Positions 31,655 to 37,776 of a stretch of 37,776 nucleotides of DNA are shown here, in pieces. Each line of letters starts with the position of its first letter. Within the stretch, counting starts at the first letter, position 1. A program made the position numbers and the translations under genes. The notes under the pieces are model-generated. The model saw only the letters and a program-made list of their open reading frames with translations. It was not told where the DNA came from and searched no databases. The DNA is taken from positions 1-37,776 of the forward strand of contig LBWB01000012.1 in assembly GCA_000993405.1 (NCBI GenBank), in the 5' to 3' direction. The stretch is from Candidatus Woesebacteria bacterium GW2011_GWB1_39_12 (GTDB lineage Bacteria; Patescibacteriota; Microgenomatia; UBA8517).

Positions 31655-33249
31655 TAATTATCTATTTGATAATCATTCTTTTGTGGCTGCCTCAGGCAGT
31701 GTATCAAATCTTAACCTGGACATATTGGTGGCAAATTAAAGAATATAGATTTGACAGATTTTGGGTATTTCTCAAAACGTCCTATGGCAGAGAGAAATTA
31801 GGTTTATACTCAATTTGCCTTAAATTCTTGGCGTTGATTTTAGGAGTATTTTATCTCCCCATCCCCTTCTTCATTTTTGCATTTCAAGACATCCTTTTTT
31901 TAAGAAACGTGTTTCTTAGGCGTGTAAGAATACCGGTTGTAACAGAAAGAGTCGAAAAAATTTTTGTGACAAGTTTCTTCGCTATGGTGATAACAATTTT
32001 TGTCTTACTAGATCCTCGAAAAGTTTTAGGTTCACTTTTATTTGGCGAAATGTTGCTGCTTATTACTCCTTATGTTGGAATATTGTGGACCATTCCTATC
32101 GTAAATAAAATCAAAAGAAAAGAGATTGAAAAAGCTAAGAAGGTTTTATCTTTAGTAAACCCAACAGTAGTTGGAATTACCGGTAGTTATGGTAAAACAA
32201 CGACCAAAGAATTTGTAGCCCATCTTTTATCGCAGAAATATACCACCGCCAAAACGGAAGGAAGTGAGAATACGGAGTTTGGAATTGCAAGGAAAACTTT
32301 CAAAAATGTTGTAAAAGGAACCAAATTTTTTGTGGTAGAAATGGGTGCATATAAAGCTGGCGAAATTAAAAAGCTTGCAGGGATAGTTCGTCCTACAATA
32401 GGAATAATAACAGGCATAGAGGAACAACATCTTTCTTTATTTGGAAGTTTAGAAAATATTAAGAAAGCAAAGTTTGAATTAATCGAGAGCCTGCCTAAAG
32501 GAGGAGTTGCAATATTTAATTATTCCAATAAGTATTGTAGAGAACTTGCCGGCTGGGCTACAAAACTACCGACAAAATTAGAGGTCTTGGGATATTATGT
32601 AAAAAATAAAGGTAATAAAGAAGATATAAATACCGATATTTTTTCGGAAGTGCTGTCGGTTAATCGCGAAAAAATTTCTTTCAAAGTCGCTCTCGGAGAG
32701 GAACAGAAAAAACTATCAGCTAACCTCCCTGGTTTGCACTTTCTAGAAAACTTGACCTGCGCAGTTTTAGTCGCAAAATTTTTGGGAGTTTCCTGGAAAG
32801 ATATTGAGAAAGGGTGCAAAAGTATTGCCGTTCCTGAAAATACGATGGATGTTTATAAGTTAAAATCAGGTAGTATAATCATTGACGACACTCATAACTC
32901 GACTCCTTTGGCTTTCGAATCAGCCCTAAAATATTTGTCTTATTTTAAAGACAAAAAGAAAGTCGTTATTACAAGCGGTATTATAGAATTGGGGGTTACA
33001 AGTGAGTCGGTTCATGAACGTATTGGAAATATTATGTCTGAAAATATTGATAAAATAATTCTTACTAACTCCGATTTTTACGAGAGTATAAAGTCAGGTT
33101 TGGGAGATAAGTCAAATAGACTTATATTAGGTAATGATAGGTCTTTAGATTCTGAGATTGCAAAAATAATTACTTCTGAGAAATCCGTTATTTTACTGGA
33201 AGGTCGCTTACCGACCATAATACTTGAGGTGATACAAAAACAAAAATGA
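31633..33249 (+). CDS. murF: MurF-like Mur ligase with N-terminal membrane domain
   Basis: The C-terminal two thirds form a Mur ligase: P-loop GITGSYGKTTTKEF (about 181-194), TEGSENTEFGIARKTF in the place of the MurF NN loop, VVEMGAYKAGEI, ITGIEEQHLSLFGS, IIDDTHNSTPLAFE and a C-terminal domain. Position and motifs fit the D-Ala-D-Ala adding step. The first 165 residues are unusual: about four hydrophobic segments (roughly 5-25, 55-85, 108-128 and 133-155) would tether the ligase to the membrane next to MraY and FtsW. Other Mur ligases in this window lack this. Start ATG 31633 lies inside the hydrolase gene and is preceded by AAGGAAA. Confidence 0.85.
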   Translation: MVDFTTIIIIYLIIILLWLPQAVYQILTWTYWWQIKEYRFDRFWVFLKTSYGREKLGLYSICLKFLALILGVFYLPIPFFIFAFQDILFLRNVFLRRVRIPVVTERVEKIFVTSFFAMVITIFVLLDPRKVLGSLLFGEMLLLITPYVGILWTIPIVNKIKRKEIEKAKKVLSLVNPTVVGITGSYGKTTTKEFVAHLLSQKYTTAKTEGSENTEFGIARKTFKNVVKGTKFFVVEMGAYKAGEIKKLAGIVRPTIGIITGIEEQHLSLFGSLENIKKAKFELIESLPKGGVAIFNYSNKYCRELAGWATKLPTKLEVLGYYVKNKGNKEDINTDIFSEVLSVNREKISFKVALGEEQKKLSANLPGLHFLENLTCAVLVAKFLGVSWKDIEKGCKSIAVPENTMDVYKLKSGSIIIDDTHNSTPLAFESALKYLSYFKDKKKVVITSGIIELGVTSESVHERIGNIMSENIDKIILTNSDFYESIKSGLGDKSNRLILGNDRSLDSEIAKIITSEKSVILLEGRLPTIILEVIQKQK

Positions 33250-34493
33250 AAAGACCTATTGCAATTTCACTATCACCAAATAGTGAAAAAGATGATGTAA
33301 TTTTGGCTTTAAAATTACTATTTTCTCCGATCCAATGGTTTAATTTTAGGAAAACAGAGGATCTAGAGAAACAGCTTTCTAAAATTTTCGGATCGGATTA
33401 TAAAGCCATTGCAGTCAATAGTGGTCGAAGCGCGTTATACCTTATTTTAAAAACGCTTGGCATTGGTCAAGGGGATGAAGTTTGTCTTCAAGCTCTTACT
33501 TGTGTAGCAGTTCCAAACTCAATACTTTGGTTGAAAGCTAAACCTGTCTATATCGACGTCGATAATTCTTTTAATCTGGAGCCAAAAGATCTTAGTGAAA
33601 AGCTCAGTGAAAATACGAGGGCAATTATTGTTCAACATTCTTTTGGAATTCCGGCAGACTTAGATAAGATTAAAAAATTTACTCAAGGAAGAAAGATTAC
33701 TTTAATTGAAGATTGTGCTTTATCCTTAGGCGGAAAGTTTAACAATAAATTACTTGGTACTATCGGAGATGTGTCCTTTTTTAGTTTCGGGCGCGACAAA
33801 GTAATTTCGAGTATTTTTGGCGGGTTTATTCTTTGCAAAGATAAAAAATTATGTAAGAAGTTGTTGGAGGAAAGAGATAAACTCAATTATCCCGGTGCAC
33901 GGTGGGTCATTCAGCAGCTTTTACACCCAATTCTTTTCAGTATAATTTTACCGCTTTACAACTTTGGCCTTGGTAAAACAACTTTTGGTAAAATGATGCT
34001 TTTTCTTTTTCAAAAATTTGGGCTTCTTTCAAAGTCTGTTTATAGACAAGAAGAAATTGGAAAGCAGCCTAAGGTTTTTCCCACAAAACTTCCGGGTGCA
34101 CTTTCAATTTTAGCCTTGAACCAACTCTACAAGCTCGATAAGTTCAATAATCATAGAAAGGAAATTGCCAATTTTTATTTTAAAAAACTTAAAGTCCCTA
34201 ATATCAAATTACCGAATAAAAGGGAAGGAGCCGTTTGGGTAAGATTTCCTATCATAAGTGAAAAAGCGATGAAAATTTTCGAATGTCTGAAGAAAAACGG
34301 AGTGCTTGTGGGTGATTGGTACAAAGATATCGTTGTTCCTGTTAAGAATTTGTCTATGGTTGGTTATGAGAGGGGAAGCTGTCCTAACGCCCAAAAACTT
34401 GTTGGTAAAATATTAAATCTTCCAACATATCCGTCTTTAAGTAAAAAAGATGCAGAGAAAGTAGTTCATTTAATTGAATCATGTCTAAATTAG
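33246..34493 (+). CDS. DegT/DnrJ/EryC1/StrS-type aminotransferase
   Basis: This PLP-dependent fold-type-I enzyme, 415 residues, is of a family that usually transfers an amino group to a keto-sugar nucleotide. AVNSGRSALYLILKTLGI (about 56-73), GDEVCLQALTCVAVPN, IIVQHSFGIPADLDKI (about 123-138), LIEDCALSLGG (Asp contacting PLP) and SFFSFGRDKVISSIFGG with the Schiff-base Lys (about 185) are all present. In this setting, between murF and a FemAB gene, it could build a modified amino sugar for the cell wall or the glycan. The substrate is not readable. It overlaps both neighbours (4 and 13 bases). Confidence 0.88.
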   Translation: MKRPIAISLSPNSEKDDVILALKLLFSPIQWFNFRKTEDLEKQLSKIFGSDYKAIAVNSGRSALYLILKTLGIGQGDEVCLQALTCVAVPNSILWLKAKPVYIDVDNSFNLEPKDLSEKLSENTRAIIVQHSFGIPADLDKIKKFTQGRKITLIEDCALSLGGKFNNKLLGTIGDVSFFSFGRDKVISSIFGGFILCKDKKLCKKLLEERDKLNYPGARWVIQQLLHPILFSIILPLYNFGLGKTTFGKMMLFLFQKFGLLSKSVYRQEEIGKQPKVFPTKLPGALSILALNQLYKLDKFNNHRKEIANFYFKKLKVPNIKLPNKREGAVWVRFPIISEKAMKIFECLKKNGVLVGDWYKDIVVPVKNLSMVGYERGSCPNAQKLVGKILNLPTYPSLSKKDAEKVVHLIESCLN

Positions 34494-35503
34494 CATTAAG
34501 AGAGATATCGGATAAGTCCGTATGGGAAAGTTTTTTACTTTCTCAAAATCCAGGAACATTTTTGCAATCTTGGAATTGGGGGGAAGCCAATAGATTGGTT
34601 GGGTTCAAAGTTAAAAGATTTGGAATTTACGATGGAAGTAAATTAGTCGGAGCAGTCCAACTTATACATCAACCTGCAAAAAGGGGTCAACACTATCTTA
34701 TTCCTGGAGGGCCGGTTATAGACTATGAAAATAAAAGACTTTTGAAATTTACGATTGATTCTATCAAAGAAATTGCACGAAAAGAAAATATTTGGTTTAT
34801 AAGGATTAGACCTGATGTTATTGATTCCGAAAAATTAAGACTCTCTTTTTCTGAACTTGGACTCTTTTCGGCTCCAATGCACCTGCACGGCGAACATACT
34901 CTTATTTTGGACGTTTCGAAGGATGAAGAGGAAATCCTAAAAAATATGAGAAAGACTACTAGATATTTGATAAAAAAGAGTTTGAACGAAGGATACAAAA
35001 TCAGAATTTCAACAAACCCTAAAGATACCCAAATTCTTTTTGATCTTCAAAAAGAAACCGTAAAGAGACATAGATTTGTTGGCTTTACACCACGACTATT
35101 TGAGGCACAACTTGAAACTTTCGGAAAAAACGATCAGTCCTTACTTTTTGTCTGCGAGAAAAACGGAAAACCTCTAGTTGCAGCGATTGTAATATTTTAC
35201 GGCGAAAAGGCATTTTATCATCATAGCGGTTCAGCGAATGTAGCAAGGGAAACAAACGCATCATACTTTACACAATGGCAGATTATAAGAAAAGCCAAAG
35301 AGCTGGGATATAAATATTATGATTTTTGGGGAATTGCACCAACGGATGATCCAAAACACCGTTTCTCGGGAGTTACAATATTCAAAAAAGGCTTTGGGGG
35401 AGAAAAAGTTGATTGGGTACACGCACAAGATTTAGCGATTAGCCCTTTTTATTGGTTAACATTTATTTTTGAAACAGTAAGAAGAGTTGTAAGGCGATTG
35501 TGA
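34481..35503 (+). CDS. FemAB-family aminoacyltransferase (peptidoglycan bridge)
   Basis: This is a 340-residue protein with two GNAT-like halves, as in FemX/FemA. FLQSWNWGEANRLVGFKVKR (about 27-46), GGPVIDY, FIRIRPD (about 106-112), MRKTTRYLIKKSLNEG (about 155-170), KETVKRHRFVGF and SYFTQWQIIRKAKELG plus DFWGIAPTDDP near the C-terminus are typical. The family adds amino acids from aminoacyl-tRNA to the stem peptide of lipid II on the cytoplasmic face. Located just before mraY, it predicts a branched (cross-bridged) peptidoglycan. Short proteins lacking the seryl-tRNA-like coiled-coil arm are common outside the Firmicutes. It overlaps the DegT gene by 13 bases. Confidence 0.87.
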   Translation: MSKLALREISDKSVWESFLLSQNPGTFLQSWNWGEANRLVGFKVKRFGIYDGSKLVGAVQLIHQPAKRGQHYLIPGGPVIDYENKRLLKFTIDSIKEIARKENIWFIRIRPDVIDSEKLRLSFSELGLFSAPMHLHGEHTLILDVSKDEEEILKNMRKTTRYLIKKSLNEGYKIRISTNPKDTQILFDLQKETVKRHRFVGFTPRLFEAQLETFGKNDQSLLFVCEKNGKPLVAAIVIFYGEKAFYHHSGSANVARETNASYFTQWQIIRKAKELGYKYYDFWGIAPTDDPKHRFSGVTIFKKGFGGEKVDWVHAQDLAISPFYWLTFIFETVRRVVRRL

Positions 35504-35520
35504 AAACTCAGCTATATTAT

Positions 35521-35526
35521 TATAAT
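35521..35526 (+). promoter_or_regulatory. Consensus -10 box before mraY
   Basis: TATAAT at 35521-35526, in an AT-rich tract, ends 11 bases before the mraY ATG. A start from here would leave a leader of about four bases. A clear -35 is not visible. Confidence 0.45.
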
Positions 35527-35537
35527 ACATCTACTAT

Positions 35538-36593
35538 ATGAATATGCCGAATATTCTGCCCTTGGCTTTGGGTCTCCTACTTTTCTCTTTTTCCGTCACA
35601 AGTCTTTTGGTAGTTCCTTTTATAGATTTGTTATATCGTTTAAGGTTTACCAGGAGAAAGGAGGCTCCAAAATCCGGCAAAGTTCCTCTTTTTGATAAAT
35701 TGCACGATATAAAAGCCGGAACTCCGGTTGGTGGAGGAATTTTAATAATCTTAGTAGTAACTGTCCTTTTTACATTTCTTTTCCCATTTGCATCGAGAAT
35801 GGGCGTCTACATCAGAAGCTCTTATGATTTCACAACAGAACTTTTCGTAATATATTTTGCATTTTTATCCTTCGGCTTACTGGGATTGTATGACGACCTT
35901 ATTAAAATATTGGTTAAACCAAAGCCTGGGTTTTTGGGCCAATGGTTTGGACTTACCAGAAGACATAAATTTGTATTGCAGTGGATTTTAGGATTTATTA
36001 TAGGTTTTGTTTTATTTAAGAAATTAGGAATAGAAATTGTTCACATTCCACTTTTTGAAAAGACTTTATATTTGGGTTATTGGTATATTCCTTTTGCGGC
36101 TTTTGTAGTCGTTGCTTTTTCAAACGCATTTAACATAACTGATGGGCTCGACGGTTTGGCAAGTGGCCTTCTGGTTATCTGTTTAGTTGCTTTCGGAGCA
36201 ATTGCGGCAGGAAGTCTTGATACACCACTTTCACTTTTTATTACTCTTTGGTTGGGATCACTTCTGGCGTTTGGCTATTTTAATATCTGGCCGGCAAGAA
36301 TTCATCTCGGAGACGTGGGGGCACTTTCTTTCGGAGCAATGCTTGCTGTTATTGGTTTGGTTACGGGAAGTATTGCAGCTCTTGTCATTATCGGCGGCCT
36401 TTTTGTACTTGAAGCTTCTTCATCTTTTTTGCAAATCGTCGGTTGGAAAATTCTCAAAAAACCTATTCTGCCTTTAGCTCCTCTTCATAACACATTTCTT
36501 GCAATTGGTTGGGAAGAACCTAAGATTGTAATGCGTGCATGGCTGGCCGGACTTATGCTTGCCATATTTGGTCTATGGCTAGCTACAATTTGA
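35538..36593 (+). CDS. mraY: Phospho-MurNAc-pentapeptide transferase MraY
   Basis: This polytopic membrane enzyme (351 residues) transfers phospho-MurNAc-pentapeptide to undecaprenyl phosphate, giving lipid I. It shows KLHDIKAGTPVGGG (about 54-67), the metal/active-site LGLYDDLIKI (about 113-122), FSNAFNITDGLDGLASGL (about 194-211) and HLGDVGALSFG (about 256-266). The family's HHH loop near the end reads PLHNTFLAIGWEEPKI, with only the first His kept, and GTPTMGG reads GTPVGGG. All catalytic aspartates are present, so I regard it as functional but lineage-divergent. Confidence 0.93.
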   Translation: MNMPNILPLALGLLLFSFSVTSLLVVPFIDLLYRLRFTRRKEAPKSGKVPLFDKLHDIKAGTPVGGGILIILVVTVLFTFLFPFASRMGVYIRSSYDFTTELFVIYFAFLSFGLLGLYDDLIKILVKPKPGFLGQWFGLTRRHKFVLQWILGFIIGFVLFKKLGIEIVHIPLFEKTLYLGYWYIPFAAFVVVAFSNAFNITDGLDGLASGLLVICLVAFGAIAAGSLDTPLSLFITLWLGSLLAFGYFNIWPARIHLGDVGALSFGAMLAVIGLVTGSIAALVIIGGLFVLEASSSFLQIVGWKILKKPILPLAPLHNTFLAIGWEEPKIVMRAWLAGLMLAIFGLWLATI

Positions 36594-36605
36594 AATGTCA
36601 TAAAT

Positions 36606-37700
36606 GTGCAAAAATATAAAGCGCAAAAAGATAAGGTTACTTTTGATAAGAAATTTCTAGTTCTGACTCTTCTTTTGACGTTGGTTGGGTTGATTGCTTT
36701 GACTGACGCTTCGGCCCCACTTGCTCAAAGGAGTTTCTCCGATAAATTTTTTTTCATAAAGCAGCAGCTCGTCTGGGCATTTTTCGGCGTAGTCTCACTT
36801 TTTGTTATCAGTAAAGTAAATTATAAATTCTGGGAAAAAATTGCAAGCCTACTTTTTTTTGCAAGTCTCTTTGGACTTTTATTAGTTTTTGTACCAAATA
36901 TCGGAGCAAAATTTTTGGGAGCAAGAAGGTGGGTTATTTTAGGTCCTCTAACTTTTCAACCTTCCGAATTTATAAAGTTAACTCTTGCCGTCTATATTGC
37001 CAAACTCGCGACGCGAGATAAAAAGCTCTTTGCCTATCTTTTGCCGATTATTCTTTCTTCTTTTCTTATCATGCTTCAACCGGATTTGGGCACGACAATA
37101 GTTGTAGTAGGTATGGCAATGGTACAGATTTTTGTCAGTGGAATACCTTTAGCCTTTTTTGCGTTGACTCTCGCCGGGGGGCTGATTCTCGGAATAGTTT
37201 TAATTATTTTTTCGGACTACAGGAGAGAACGGCTTCTTACTTTTTTTTATGAAACAAGAGATCCCTTGGATAAATCCTATCACATTAGACAAATCTTACT
37301 TGCACTGGGGTCGGGAGGTTTGTTTGGCGTTGGATTAGGTCATTCAAGGCAAAAATACCTTTTTTTACCAGAAACAGCGACTGATTCCATATTTGCGGTA
37401 ATTTCGGAAGAAGTAGGTTTTCTTGGTGCAGCACTTTTGATCTTGGTTTTTATCTATTTTATAATTAGAGGACTTAAGATTGCCAGGCGTGCACCCGATA
37501 GATTTTCTCAAATACTTGCCATAGGCATCGTTTCCTGGATAGGCGGCCAGACTTTTTTAAATATTTCCTCAATGCTTGCACTCGTTCCCCTGACGGGAAT
37601 ACCTTTGCCGTTTTTTTCATACGGAGGGAGCTCTTTGGTAACAATTCTCATTGCCTGCGGTATACTTTTAAATATTTCTCGCTATGGTAAAGAAAAATGA
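36606..37700 (+). CDS. ftsW: Septal peptidoglycan glycosyltransferase FtsW (SEDS family)
   Basis: This SEDS protein of 364 residues has about ten membrane helices and polymerises lipid II at the septum together with FtsI. Conserved points are GARRWVILGPLTFQPSEF (about 105-122), IMLQPDLGTT (about 155-164) with the catalytic Asp placed in the following periplasmic region, SRQKYLFLPETATDSIFAV (about 251-269) and the signature PLPFFSYGGSS (about 334-344). RodA has nearly the same motifs, but the place between mraY and murG argues for FtsW. The start codon is GTG (36606), 12 bases after mraY. murG starts 17 bases before its stop. Confidence 0.92.
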   Translation: MQKYKAQKDKVTFDKKFLVLTLLLTLVGLIALTDASAPLAQRSFSDKFFFIKQQLVWAFFGVVSLFVISKVNYKFWEKIASLLFFASLFGLLLVFVPNIGAKFLGARRWVILGPLTFQPSEFIKLTLAVYIAKLATRDKKLFAYLLPIILSSFLIMLQPDLGTTIVVVGMAMVQIFVSGIPLAFFALTLAGGLILGIVLIIFSDYRRERLLTFFYETRDPLDKSYHIRQILLALGSGGLFGVGLGHSRQKYLFLPETATDSIFAVISEEVGFLGAALLILVFIYFIIRGLKIARRAPDRFSQILAIGIVSWIGGQTFLNISSMLALVPLTGIPLPFFSYGGSSLVTILIACGILLNISRYGKEK

Positions 37701-37776
37701 AAAAGTAAAAATTGTACTTAGTGGTGGTCATGCCGGTTCTACAGCCTTTGTTGTTATCGAGGAAATAAGAAGACAA
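37684..37776 (+). CDS. murG: Start of MurG (lipid II synthase), cut by the window end
   Basis: The first 31 codons begin MVKKNEKVKIVLSGGHAGST and continue AFVVIEEIRRQ. The glycine-rich loop after the first strand (SGGHAGS) followed by a helix is the N-terminus of MurG, in a form shifted from the classic GGTGGH. MurG adds GlcNAc to lipid I. The ftsW-murG order supports the call. Only the N-terminal nucleotide-fold start is visible. Confidence 0.75.
   Translation, partial: MVKKNEKVKIVLSGGHAGSTAFVVIEEIRRQ

Overview
The window looks like a chromosomal piece of a Candidate Phyla Radiation (Patescibacteria) bacterium, most likely of the Microgenomates group. This is inferred from style, not from a marker phylogeny. 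The DNA is AT-rich, and genes are packed with ATGA or GTGA stop/start overlaps, which also shows that UGA is a stop codon here. It carries families common in that radiation: DUF4012, DUF2130, a short RecO, VTT-domain proteins, tiny coiled-coil ORFs, a MurF with a membrane domain, and FemAB and DegT genes mixed with mur genes. I see no rRNA, tRNA or CRISPR array, and no gene-free stretch longer than 300 bases.

Bases 1-420 hold the 3' end of an unrecognised membrane-anchored protein. A structured GC-rich intergenic segment (about 436-524) follows that resembles an IS200/IS605-type element end. Bases 553-11774 are an envelope polysaccharide locus: two GT2 and three GT4 glycosyltransferases, an O-antigen ligase/polymerase-like protein, a GT39 membrane glycosyltransferase, a VTT-domain membrane protein, a mannose-1-phosphate guanylyltransferase and a polyprenyl-phosphate sugar-phosphate transferase. 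Together they could make nucleotide sugars, prime a lipid carrier, build a glycan and transfer it to an acceptor outside the membrane.

Bases 11790-18301 hold a DUF4012 gene broken by a perfect 20-bp tandem duplication, recO, a DUF2130 nuclease-like gene, two tiny minus-strand genes, glyS and a membrane-anchored hypothetical with a probable frameshift. Bases 18286-37776 are a division and cell wall (dcw) cluster: mraZ-rsmH-ftsL-ftsI-murA-murE-murC, a second murA on the minus strand, murB, murD (broken), a class IV aminotransferase on the minus strand, an alpha/beta hydrolase, murF, a DegT aminotransferase, a FemAB transferase, mraY, ftsW and the start of murG. This covers cytoplasmic peptidoglycan precursor synthesis from UDP-GlcNAc to lipid I, with the lipid II step starting at the edge.

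Three themes stand out. (1) Short palindromic GC-rich repeats sit inside otherwise conserved coding genes without breaking the frame: two GT4 genes, rsmH and murE. Two copies are clearly homologous but read in different frames, and a relative lies in the murD/aminotransferase gap. This resembles the Rickettsia palindromic elements in principle. (2) Many genes have a -10-like hexamer ending only 6-11 bases before the start codon and no Shine-Dalgarno sequence, suggesting widespread leaderless transcription. (3) Four genes carry lesions (20-bp duplication, two deletions of about 25 codons, one single-base loss), including murD. These are either assembly errors or real decay or variation, and reads would decide.
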